Positions 10,283 to 20,097 of a stretch of 64,000 bases of DNA are shown piece by piece. Both the position numbers and the translations under genes were made by a program. The DNA lies in contig OY821788.1 of assembly GCA_963682175.1 (NCBI GenBank), positions 16,696,001 through 16,760,000 of the forward strand. Reading direction: 5' to 3'. Source of the stretch: Triglochin maritima. Lineage: Eukaryota; Streptophyta; Magnoliopsida; Alismatales; Juncaginaceae. The notes beneath the pieces were generated by a model that made no database searches, had not been told where the DNA came from, and was given only the letters and a program-made list of their open reading frames with translations. Positions within the stretch are counted from its first letter, which is position 1; each line of letters opens with the position of its first letter.

Positions 10283-11482
10283 TGATGGGAATTTTATTTA
10301 TACCGCAAGTGCACGACGTCAATGAAGACGTGGCAAGTACGGGTCGAACACAAAGAGGGAGAGATATTGTTATTTTTGTGATTTTCGATTAAGGAAAGAA
10401 AGAGACAGAAATAAGTTTGGTTTGAGATTTTTGGTTTTTAATTTTCTAATGAAAGAACAACAAAAAAAACTAAAAAGAAAAACAAATATGGATGAGAGTC
10501 CAGTGGGTGGAGGTTTAGATATCGGGTTTTGTTTAGAGAAATCTGAAACTTATAATAAATCACATTAGTTATAAAGCATTACATGATAAATGATTCAACA
10601 TAAACTCAAGTAATCAAAATATACTAACACGAAATTAAAATAATAACATTATTCCTCTTCTCATCACCCTAAATCCGTCACCCCACCCTTTGGAGAGAGT
10701 TAGAAACTCATGGACGAAGGGAAGGAGAAGGGGTCCTAGAGAAATTACAAAAGAAACTAAAAACAAGAAATAAACCAACAGAATTTTATTGCTAAAGAAT
10801 GAAATAAAAACTAAAACTCCTTTACAACATCGTTTCGGGGCTATTTATAGCCGATACAAGGGACCCAAGTATAAAATAGGAAAGTACACGCGTCATGACA
10901 CGACTGGACAAAATCCGGGGCCACGGATCGCAAGGGGTGCGGCGTTTTCGCCGCAACTTGCATGTAATGTGCGGCGGAATCGCCACAAATTTAGCTCTGA
11001 TTGGATCCGGATTTTTCCTGTGTGTTTATGGTATGATTTAAATGTCCTTTGCGTGTCTGGATTTATTTCTTTCCTTTCTTTTGAGCTCCGAATTTATTTC
11101 TTCATATATTTGGAGATCCAAATTGATTTTTCTTTAGAACTTCTCCGAAATAATATTTTGGTAGTTGTAATTTGCAGTCGGGTCCTTGGCTTTTTGCAAT
11201 TAAATCCCCGGCTACTTTTGTGCTTAAGTCCTTGGCCTTTTTGTAATTAGGTCCTTGAATGCTTTTATGCTTGGATGGACTTCCATTTGACTCCCGATAA
11301 TCTTGAACTTGGTCTTTATGACAGAAATGAGTCTCTTGCATGCATTTATGCTCGGGATATGGGTAATTTGCATTCAGGTCCCTGTATTATGTAAATAAGA
11401 CTAAACACATACCTTAGTAGCATTTATTGATATAAAATTAATCTAAATGAAAGACATATGATGCAATGTAGGCAATGCATCA
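10283..11482 (-). repeat. Athila A 5' LTR, 1200 bp
   Basis: Starts TGATGGGAATTTT and ends GCAATGCATCA, with inverted TGATG/CATCA termini. Antisense TATA box TATTTATA at 10842-10849. Palindromes at 10938-10955 and 10970-10987; the second starts 121 bp from the TATA box. Near identity with 4192-5305 shows the two form one LTR pair. Confidence 0.9.
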
Positions 11483-12161
11483 CAACATAATAAAGAAACT
11501 TTTATTAAAGTGACTCACATTTCAAGTAGCATCCTCCTACTTTAGTGTGTGCTTCAAGGCCTGACTTCTAGTAGGAAGAATAGCCACTTATAATATGGAG
11601 TGATTACAATAGAAGGTGAAGAGTTCAATTTATAGCTAAAGAAAAAGGCAATCCGGGACAATCCCTCGGTGTGGGACTGAACAAATACCAAAAATGGCCT
11701 AAACATCCTCTAATACATGTGCTGGAGAAATTTGAGCGGATTTAGAAGGATCCAGACCGTTAATTAGCGGTCGAAGACCGCCAATTGGCGGTCCATAAGT
11801 TTTGGATACGGCTAAATTTCATTCTGGGCTTTTCTGGATTCGTTTTTCGGTCTTTGATGCATCTACTTTGTTTATTAGGGCTCCGACCCGAATCTAATTG
11901 CCAAAATACTCTCCAAGATGGTGTGGAGTTTTCTGTTTTGGTCTTTGGTCCTTTGGTCTTATGTTCAGGTCCTTCTCCCTTGCCTCTTAGTCCCCAGATC
12001 AACACATTGGAAATAAAGCATTCATTCTGGGTCCTTTTATGGTTCATCTCTTCAAACCAATTTATTTCTGAAATTCAAACATAAAACTCGTTACATAGCA
12101 TTGTTTAGGTGAAAGATAATGGATATAAGATGCAAATATGAGCATGAAATTATGTCAATCA
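11483..12161 (-). repeat. Athila B 3' LTR, truncated by element A
   Basis: Corresponds to the distal part of 17452-18592 and ends GTCAATCA before an antisense polypurine tract. It carries two consecutive palindromes: GACCGTTAATTAGCGGTC (11755-11772) and GACCGCCAATTGGCGGTC (11776-11793). The antisense TATA box has decayed to AATTTATA (11627-11634). Confidence 0.82.
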
Positions 12162-13710
12162 AATACCACCACACCTTAGTTTTGCTAGTCCCGAGCAAAA
12201 CAAAGAAAGGAAAAAGCATACGAGAAAAAACAAGAAATCCTAACTCACTTTCGTAGGAATCACGGTTGCACTTAGCACGTGCAACAAGCCATTAAACCTC
12301 CTTGTCGCCAAGGAGGAAGAGTGTTGTCTCCTGAGGGTTTTCAGCGGATACACCCACAAAATCCGAACAAAGATGCATTAATCAATCTAGCTACACGACT
12401 CGTTGGACTCATATTGTCGATCATGGGATGCGGTAATACTACGGGTCGACTCTATATATGTAATCGGTCCACACACCTAGCCTAATGAGTTATTCGTGAG
12501 AGTTAGTTAAGGACTTAAGTGAAAGACATGGGCAACCTTAACTTCTGAATGTAATACAATGTGTAAAGTCCATTTTGGTTCTTATTTGACAATTTTTTTT
12601 CTTTTTCTTTGGAGCATTTTATTGGTTGGTGTTTGATTGTCCCAGGGTCAGGTTTCGTGCATCATTGCCTATGAGGACTTACACTATCATGTACACCTTC
12701 CCCCACATCTCCACATAGGGCGATCCCTACCACCCGTGTAACGGGAGTTCGGTCGGTGCATCCCAAGTCAGATGACTCGAAAGCACCAGGCACAAAGTCC
12801 CCTCAAACCTACTTTCCCGAGTGATAGGAGCTGTGCGAGAAGAGAGAACACCACTTATTTATTTATCTACATGGGAACCAAAACCCCTACACTTAAGTTT
12901 CACAAAAAGAGATTAAGGGCCCTTGACTACAACAAACTTCATTATACTAACAGACACGAATTATTGACTCACTAGGTTCAGGGTGGATTTCTTTATATGT
13001 TTGAGTACAGAAACCCTATGATTACACGCCCCCCGAGGGAAGACCGGGGTACATCCTAACGACTTGATAAGACCAAAAGCCAGTAAACTAGATATCCTAA
13101 TGCATCAAGTTCAAGACAATTTTGGGAGCTTTCTTTTTACTTTGCCTCTCAACGGTTTTTGCACATGCTAAACACACGCAAAACCCACAAAAACATTTTC
13201 TTTCGCAAACACATAAAGATTTTGAAAGAAATGTGAAAATTTTAAACCACTAGGCAAGCAAAAGAAGACAAGTCACCCAAGGATCATGGCAAGCACATAT
13301 ATCGATATTAAATGCAACACACTAACATGACCCTAGCAGTACAAACAAAAAGAAACTCAAAGGAAAACGACTCGATTATGTACACACGTAAAGCACCCCC
13401 CACTCCTACTTCATGCGTTGTCCTCAATGAATGTGAGCATGATACCACATGGATTTATGCATGAAAAATGGAAGATCTTACCAACATGAAGCGCAAAAGG
13501 AAGTTCGTGGTTATGTTGATGGACACAAACCCGAATTCCCTCAAAACCTGTGAGATACTGAAGAAGGGAGACACATACGTGAAGAAATGGGCCCCAACTA
13601 CACAAGGGTTGGGGCCCACAACAATCAATGCTCGCTCAAGGAGTCTTTTATTACTTGCTTTTTTTTAAAATGATATATACAGGAAGGACAATATTCTCAT
13701 AATCATTTGG
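12162..13710 (-). other. Athila B 3' non-coding region with PPT and paired stem-loops
   Basis: Antisense polypurine tract at 12162. Two stem-loops follow: GTTGCAC/GTGCAAC (12265-12285) and CCTCCTTGTCGCCAAGGAGG (12297-12316). Both recur in C and G3. The rest of this 1.5 kb is similar to 29501-30990 and 56357-57850 but has no ORF that keeps its frame among copies, so I read it as conserved non-coding sequence. Another inverted repeat, GGGCCCCAAC and GTTGGGGCCCA-like arms, lies near 13590-13620. Confidence 0.68.
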
Positions 13711-14313
13711 TCAAGGAACATCAAATGAGAACATCAAGTCATGAGGAGCAGAGACTTGCCGAGATGGGCAAACTTCACCGGTACTCTGAGGTGTCGTGAG
13801 GGGTGAAAGGTGAAAGCTGAAAGGCTCGAACCCCTCATGATATTTGTTGGGTGTGGGCAACATAAATGAATGAAGTTGTGTTGCCTCACTATGGTTTAGT
13901 TGCTCATCGAACAAAACCCTCCAACCAATTGGTGGGTGCATCGGAATGAGTTCCTCAAGCTCATTCGATGGATGCCACAGACCTGCATCACTAAGAATGG
14001 GGCTTCTCCCCATGTCATCCAACAAGGACCTCCCACCATCATTTATATCATCAAGCATAAGCTCGGTCGTAGGTGGGTCCTTGTTGGAGTCAAGATGAAG
14101 CTCAAATGGCTCAATGGCCATGGGACATGAGGTAGAGACACCTTCTGGTATAGGCATATGTTGAGGTGGCTCACTCTCACTAGTACTCTCAACTGAATCA
14201 TGCAACGAACACTCCTTTTGGACATTTATGTTTGATGCCAGCTCACTCCGTTGCATTGTAAAGACAGGCAATGAGTTTTCGATGGGCCCACAAACATTCT
14301 CAATGGGTTGCAT
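13711..14313 (-). CDS. Unidentified ORF replacing RT-IN in Athila B (200 aa)
   Basis: I do not recognise this protein. An internal stretch (AIEPFELHLDSNKDPP) resembles the protease-RT linker of G3 (PIEPLECNSESDKDPP), so the ORF probably began as that linker. Beyond it the sequence (DDINDGGRSLLDDMGRSPIL, then HPPIGWRVLFDE) has no RT motif. It is acidic, Ser/Pro-rich and has no visible membrane segment. The same ORF recurs at 31227-31601 in element C at lower completeness. It may be a relic of an older pol or sequence acquired by the non-autonomous family; expression is unproven. Confidence 0.55.
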   Translation of the reverse strand: MQPIENVCGPIENSLPVFTMQRSELASNINVQKECSLHDSVESTSESEPPQHMPIPEGVSTSCPMAIEPFELHLDSNKDPPTTELMLDDINDGGRSLLDDMGRSPILSDAGLWHPSNELEELIPMHPPIGWRVLFDEQLNHSEATQLHSFMLPTPNKYHEGFEPFSFHLSPLTTPQSTGEVCPSRQVSAPHDLMFSFDVP

Positions 14314-14480
14314 TGGTGTTAGGGGTGTTCATTGATTTTGTGGTGCTTTCTCCAATTGGCGGATGAGATTTAGATTTAAAGGTTGATCCATGGGCTCATG
14401 TTGCCTACCAGAGTTGAACACATGAAACTCGACACTCATGTTACCGAATGAGGGCTTCATAAGACCATTTCTACAATTAA

Positions 14481-15251
14481 TTAAGGGGTGGAAGTTGCCA
14501 GAAATGGTCTACCCAAAATCAAAGGTATTTGAGAGTGGGTGTTCGCAACAGGATTGGTATCGAGGACAACAAAATCGACTGGAAATATAAAATCTCCAAC
14601 TTTGATAAGCACGTCCTCGATAATCCCCTTTGGAATACGAATGGATCTATCCGCCAATTCGAGGATGATCTTAGTTGGTTTCAATTCTCCCAAATTTAAC
14701 TGTTGATAAACAGAATATGGGAGGAGGTTGACCGCTGATCCTAAATCAAGTAAAACACTAGTCATGCTAGTGTCCCCTATCGTACACTGAATAGTAGGAC
14801 ACCCAGGGTCCTTGTATTTTGTGTAGGCGGGATTGGACAAAAGTGAGCTTACATTTGCAGCCAAGAATGCTTTCTTAGGAACATTGGTCTTCCTCTTGGT
14901 TGTGCAGAGATCCTTCAACACTTTGGCATATTGAGGTATTTGTTGGATGACATTCAATAAGGGGATGTTAACCTTAACTTGCTTAAACACCTCTAATATC
15001 TTGTCCATTGTGTCACTCTGCTTTTTGGTTAACCTACTTGGATAGGGAGCTTTTGGCAGGTAGGTTTTCTGCAGTGCCTGAGAAGGAGGCGTTGGTGTAT
15101 TACCCTCAGCCTCTTCTTCACCACCATTCCCCCTAAGGGGCTGCATAGATGGTGGTGGGTGTGGCAAGGAAATGTGATTGTCAACCTGTTTTCCATTCCT
15201 TAACGTCACAATGGAATTGACATGGTAAACAGGTTCCTCCACATGGTTCAC
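14481..15251 (-). pseudogene. Athila B protease region
   Basis: Retropepsin-like segment. It contains LRNGKQVDN, KTYLPKAPYPSRL, KVNIPLLNVIQQIPQYAK, TTKRKTNVPKKAFLAANVSS and KYKDPGCPTIQC. The active-site motif reads LLDLGSAVNLLPYSVY, with Ala-Ser exchanged relative to DLGAS in A and G3. It continues QQLNLGELKPTK and LILGRPFLATS, then stops early, before the INCRNGLM motif seen in A and G3. It overlaps gag by 4 bp in another frame, most likely a frameshift rather than a designed overlap. Confidence 0.8.
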
Positions 15252-16405
15252 TTGCCTCCCCGAGGTACCACATTCTCATTTTGCACGTGTTGTTGCTGGT
15301 ACATGCGGGGGTTAGCCTCAGGTTGGCTAGGAAAAGACCCTCTCTCTCTTTCATGTACAGACTGAGCCAATTCGCCCATCTGAAGCTCTACAGATTTGAT
15401 GGTCTGCTGATTTGAAGTGAGAACTTGACTAGTGGATGACATAAAAAATTTCACAGAGTTCTCAAGTCCACGAATCAAGTTCTCAAGCGAATTAAATCGG
15501 GTTTCAAAGTTGTTAGAATTTGGGAAACCTGGTTGGTTGGTTCTTGGAACTTGGGGTTGCTGATATGAATGAGCATGCATGGGAGGTTGGTGTGGTGGAT
15601 TAGGTGGTCGAGAGGAGGTTGAAGGACCACCTGGGGCATTATTTTGGTTCCATAAAAATTTGGGGTGGTTCCTCCATCCAGGATTATAAGATGATGAGTA
15701 TGGGTCATTCCTAGCTCTATCATAGATGGCGTTGACACATTCCATCTCAGGAGGAATAGACACACACTCGCTTTCTATAGGACCTATCCTACCACATGAA
15801 TGACAGGGAACTCGACCAGATGTGGACATGTGAGGTGCACTTTGTTGGTATGCATGAAATGTCTCCGTCTCAAGTTGATAGAACGAATTGATTTCGTTCC
15901 TCAATTTTTGAGTCCGATGATTTGGAAAGTATTTCTTGAGGAATGCAGATTGAAACTCATCCCAAGTCGTAAAGGCATTCGCCTGGTTGCTGTACAACCA
16001 CTTCTTGGCGTCATCCTTCAGCGCAAGCGGGACAAGCCTAAGATGGATGGAGTCTGTGCTAAGTTGTTGCAGCTTGAACATAGCAATAAACTAAGGCTTA
16101 ACCTCAAAATGGTTCCCATTTGCCTCTGGCAATACGATGCATGAGGGCAGAGTAGTACGGCTCGGGTAGCATCGATCACGGAGAGGTATTGGAACGACAG
16201 CCGGAAGAACATGTCGAATTGGTGAGTCCAGCAACTGCTCCTCACGGAAATTAGCAGCCATTGAACCTGGCATGTGTGCGACACGAGAGGAGGAAGGCGT
16301 CGAGAAATCGATTACCCAAGCCGGATTGACAACGCTCCTCGTCAAACGACCCCTCTCGTCTCGTGTCCACGAAAGCATGAACAAAGGTGCACACACACAA
16401 TGCAA
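15248..16405 (-). pseudogene. Athila B gag, internally deleted with one stop
   Basis: Gag precursor. The N-terminal part (16405-16094) has RDRCYPSRTTLPSCIVLPEA. An in-frame TAG (16091-16093) replaces the CAG seen in G2, and about 24 codons present in G2 are missing just after it. The frame continues MFKLQQL, LKDDAKKWLYS and FLKKYFPNHRT. A second in-frame deletion of about 120 codons joins ETFHAY to APHMSTSG. The zinc knuckle reads CHSCGRIGPIESEC: the His ligand kept in G2 (CGRIGH) is Pro here, so zinc binding should be lost. The protein cannot be a normal capsid. Confidence 0.82.
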
Positions 16406-17451
16406 AACTTTTTTTTAACAAAGAATGTTCGTAGAGGAGAAGACGGGGGAACACAGGAGAGAAATAATTACTCAGGAGAGAAGGGAAGAACTCCTTATGC
16501 CATGGCGGATGGGTACAGGTAGAAGCACACAAGCAAACAAGGCTCAAGCAATCCTAAGGTCGTTATAGGTGCTTACAGCTATACGACGCCTAACTGCGAG
16601 GTCACATGGCCTCAAAACGCCTCACCTCCCTATGACGAGGACCACAAAGCCCAGCAAGGGAGCCAAGATCTGGAGATCTCGTCTCTCCTACTAACGACAA
16701 AGTGGGCAACGTCGATCATGTCATGACGGTCGAGACCGGATCACTCTTCTAATGCGCCCGAAGTCCTTAGGTCCAATGTCTACTTGATTTTAAAATCAGG
16801 CTCTTGATTAGTGTAGTTTTTGGGGCGAAGGAAAGGGTGATGAAATCCCCCACCTTATCTTTTATGGGACGGCCCCTCCTTAGTAGCGTATTGGAGTCTA
16901 AATCTAACAATCAACTCTCCAAACAAACGCTCAACTCACACTTGTTTCAATGCACTTCCTACTAACTAATGCATGTTCATAGGAAATGCATGAATGAGAG
17001 TAGAAGGTGCGTACCTTTCGCCAACACTCAGCAACTGAAAATAAAGCTAAAATGAAAGACAATCTATATGCCTAAGTCACATACATGATGCATGACCTAA
17101 ACAAAAAGAATGCCTAATCTTTTGCTTTGGGTTTTAGGGTCCAAGTTGCTTAAAGGAGGTTTGATTATTGATCTGGGAACAAACTATAAGTCAAAACATG
17201 CCAAATCGAGTACCAGATCAGTATATCAGATAAATAAATACTCCACAGAAATTTAGAGGTGAACAGAAAATACCAGACCGCTGATTGGCAGTCTTCTTCT
17301 CTCAGCTCAGCTCCAAACTTCACCAGATTCTTCCCCCTTCTCAATTTGAGCCTCCTGAGACAAAGAAAACTACAAGACAAAAATTAAATCCACTCGAATC
17401 GTCCAAACAAGAGTCTGGACTGGCACCTCCCCGACAACGGTGTCAAAAACT
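16406..17451 (-). other. Athila B 5' leader with tRNA-Asp PBS
   Basis: Antisense PBS at 17428-17446 (sense TGACACCGTTGTCGGGGAG). Palindrome-like GACCGCTGATTGGCAGTC at 17276-17293. Conserved leader blocks at about 16600-16680 and 16821-16862. No credible ORF. Confidence 0.75.
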
Positions 17452-18592
17452 TGTTGAACGTTTTAATTAAACCGCAAGTGCACGGCCGCGTTGAAGCGGT
17501 GGCAAATACGGGTCGTCCTCAGGGAGGTGAGCAGCCTCTCGTTTGCACGAAATCAAGTGGTAAAAATATGGAAGAGAGTTTGATTATCCCACTCTACGCT
17601 ACACTACACTATGAAGTAAGAAATGCGAAAGAAAGCAACAAATGATTAACAAAAACCTAACTACGAATGAAATAAGAGTGCTGGAATTCAGAAATGGAAA
17701 ACCCCTAAGGGGTGGAGTGAGTGCACACATGCAAAGAGGTGGGTGTTGAACACATTCTTTAAGCACACATGAAGGTGGTGTTATCACGCATAGGAAGTGT
17801 CTAAATGTTATGGCAAAACCTATCAATCCATTCACCAACCTAGTTGATTAACATTTACGTATACAAGTTGTCTATTTCAGAACTTAAACAAGCATGAGAG
17901 GTGTCTATTTCAGAACTTACATAAGCATGAGAGGTGTTTAATAAAGAAACTTTTATTAAAGTGACTCACATTTCAAGTAGCATCCTCCTACTTTAGTGTG
18001 TGCTTCAAGGCCTCACTTCTAGTAGGAAGAATAGCCACTTAAAATATGAAGTGATTACATTAGAACGTGAAGAGTTCTATTTATAGCCATAGAAAAAGGC
18101 AATCCGGGACAATCCCTTGATGTGGGACTAAACCAATACCAAAAATAGCCTAAACATCCTTTAATACATGTTCTAGAGAAAGTTGACCGGATCCAGAGTG
18201 ATCTGGACAGCCAATTGGTGGTCCATATATTTTGGATCGGGTTGGAATTTGTTGTGGGCTTTTCTTACTGGTATTATTTGTCTTTGATGCGGTTACTTGA
18301 TTTGTTGGAGCGCCGACCCGAATAGAATTGCCAAAATACTCCCCATGATGGTGTGGAGTTTTCTGTTTTGCTCTTTGGTCCTTTGGTCTTATGTTCAGGT
18401 CCTTCTCCCTTGCATCTTAGTCTCGAGAACTCACAATTCAGTCCTTTTTCCCAGCTTTTGGGTCCTTTCATGCTTCATCTCTTCAAACCTATTTATTTCT
18501 GAAACTCAAACATAAAACTCGTAACATAGCATTGTTTAGGTGAAAGATAATGGATATAAGATGCAAATATGAGCATGAAATGATGTCAATCA
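17452..18592 (-). repeat. Athila B 5' LTR, 1141 bp
   Basis: Starts TGTTGAACGTTTTAATT next to the antisense PBS and ends TGATGTCAATCA. Antisense TATA box TATTTATA at 18078-18085 and palindrome GACAGCCAATTGGTGGTC at 18206-18223. There is an internal gap relative to the LTR of C around 17880-17940, where a short segment (CTATTTCAGAACTTA) is also duplicated. Confidence 0.87.
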
Positions 18593-18826
18593 GTTAGTGA
18601 AGTCGTGAGCGGAGCTCGGTGATCCGAGCGGAGCTTGCAAGAGAGGACGTAGGTGGTGGCCGAACCTCTATAAAAATCCCCCGTCTCATTGTGGTTTGCA
18701 TTTCTATTCTTTACTTGCTTGATTGTTTGTTTAATTCCGCTGCATATCTTTGATAGATCAAACAAGTAGGTAATTAGACTTAATTGTGATTAGAGATTGT
18801 GGACCCATAACCCACACGATCCAACA
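18593..18826 (+). repeat. Copia LTR 3' fragment
   Basis: Matches the last ~240 bp of the Copia LTR (compare 3957-4191) and ends CACACGATCCAACA. It is truncated on the left exactly at the end of element B, so B probably inserted into this LTR or a deletion joined them. Confidence 0.85.
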
Positions 18827-18955
18827 CAACTTTTGTCGAGTTGCTTACGATTCCTAAGCGAGATGATTGCCTTTATTCAGATGAGAAATCAACTTCTTGT
18901 GTAGCTTTCATACTTGAGATGTACACAGATGTTGGGCTCTTTGACCCAATTCACA
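18827..18955 (+). pseudogene. Exon-like segment of an unidentified plant gene
   Basis: An open frame from the Copia LTR edge encodes a well-behaved protein stretch including LLTIPKRDDC and STSCVAFILEMY. It ends at ACA|GTAAGTATGG, a near-ideal plant 5' splice site. Composition and splice site suggest a genuine exon of a host gene. I have an impression of a conserved plant protein family but cannot name it. No matching next exon was recognised downstream. Confidence 0.45.
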
Positions 18956-19391
18956 GTAAGTATGGTTAGTGAATTATTAAATGGAAGGCAGATATCAACG
19001 TGATGTCTGGTAAATGAGGGTGCCCAAGATCTCATGTAAAAATTCTCTCAAGAATTCTTTCATTACATTGCAAATAATCCCCCAGAGGTTGAGAGTTGAG
19101 ATCTAGAGTTCAAAGACTATGACGTTTGGTTCGTAGAAACATTAGGATTTGATTCTTATAACTTACAATGTATGCTCAAGATGGTTTTAAGTACTTCTAA
19201 ATCCCACAAAAAACCCTTGACGCAACAAAAATTAGTTAACTTCTTCCTCATCTAATCCAAAAGTTATTTTGAATCAAGCTAAAATGGCAACTTACCTTTT
19301 CAATTAGATTCTTCAGAATTATATTTTACTAACATAATGGGGGGGGGGGGAAGTTTAATGCTTTGCGTGCCTCATGTTTTTTTATTTTTTT
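18956..19391. other. No recognised feature; 12-bp poly-G run
   Basis: Possibly intronic or intergenic host sequence. An ORF of 51 codons (19100-19255, plus) has protein-like composition but no match I recognise. A run of 12 G occurs at 19339-19350. Confidence 0.4.
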
Positions 19392-19502
19392 GGCAACATT
19401 CAGAACAAACACAGACAAATTGGTAATGCAGTTCCTCCACCTCTAGCCTATGCTTTGGGAAGGAAACTCAAAGAAGTAGTTCATAAAAAACAAAGCAAAT
19501 GA
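19392..19502 (+). pseudogene. MET1: C-terminal exon fragment of MET1-type cytosine-5 DNA methyltransferase
   Basis: Thirty-six codons followed by TGA encode the extreme C-terminus of a DNMT1/MET1-class enzyme. The diagnostic stretch is [12 protein letters not shown] followed by YALGRKLKE, which is motif X of the catalytic domain, and the protein ends shortly after as plant MET1 proteins do. MET1 maintains CG methylation in the nucleus. No other catalytic motif (PCQ, ENV) is visible in the window, so this is an isolated 3' end, left by a broken gene or carried here by rearrangement. Upstream is a T-rich stretch that could be a damaged intron end. The fragment itself has no stop before its natural terminus. 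Confidence 0.8.
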
Positions 19503-20097
19503 CTGATGTTTGTCTAAGGTGGAGATTTCACTCCTGGAAAGAGTATTTGACTCAAGTCAACTATTTCAATTCATTGGACAGTTCAATTGTAAAGTATTGA
19601 CCTTTTCCTTTTAACTTTGGCGGTCTTTTTAATATTTTCCCCATTAGCTTAATTACATTGGGAGTACTCTAACCTACGTTTTGGCCCCCTTATGGTGATG
19701 AAGAGAGTGTGAGTGGAGGAGAGAAAAAGACCTCATTGGATCCTCACCAGAGCTTGACAGAGCCTCACCGAAGCTACTCGAACATCACCGGAGCAAGTCG
19801 CTGGTCCACTAGAGCTCATGGGGAAGTTTCACTAGAGTTTGTATCAAGCTTCAAGAGGAGTTTGTTGGGTTTTCTCCTAAGGTATGCGTTGGTTCTCACA
19901 GTCAACTTGTTCTTGGTTTCTTGATTGAAAGGAATATATCTTATAGGACCTAAAGAAGCTTTGGAAGTTCTTATACCTTGGATTTCAAGTTGAGAGTGGG
20001 TTCTAGCTTTGCAAAATGAATACATGGTTTTGGTGGTCAATTTTCTTATGAACTAAATATGCAAGTGAGGCAATGACGTTGGAATCCATGGGATGAC
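19503..20097. other. Unassigned host-like sequence
   Basis: Follows the MET1 stop and may be its 3' flank. At 19700-19890 there is a purine/TCACC-rich stretch ending CCTAAG|GTATGCG, which resembles an exon/intron border, but no protein is recognised. The last 5 bp (ATGAC) are the left TSD of the next solo LTR. Confidence 0.35.

Larger units (their letters stand above)
4192..11482 (-). mobile_element. Athila-type Gypsy element A, non-autonomous
   Basis: Reverse-oriented element: 3' LTR 4192-5305 (its outer end is cut by the Copia insertion), interior 5306-10282, 5' LTR 10283-11482. The interior encodes gag and an aspartic protease, then ends; there is no RT, RNase H or integrase. The PBS fits tRNA-Asp, a hallmark of the Athila/Tat branch. 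Right flank CAACA would be one TSD copy; the left copy is outside the window. A lies inside the left LTR of element B. Confidence 0.85.
11483..18592 (-). mobile_element. Athila-type Gypsy element B, non-autonomous
   Basis: Reverse-oriented: left LTR 11483-12161 (cut by A), interior 12162-17451, right LTR 17452-18592. It encodes a damaged gag, a protease and a family-specific ORF (13711-14313) where RT to integrase would lie. The two LTRs differ noticeably in their middle parts, so the element is old or chimeric. Its right end abuts a truncated Copia LTR. Element C carries the same unusual arrangement. Confidence 0.8.
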
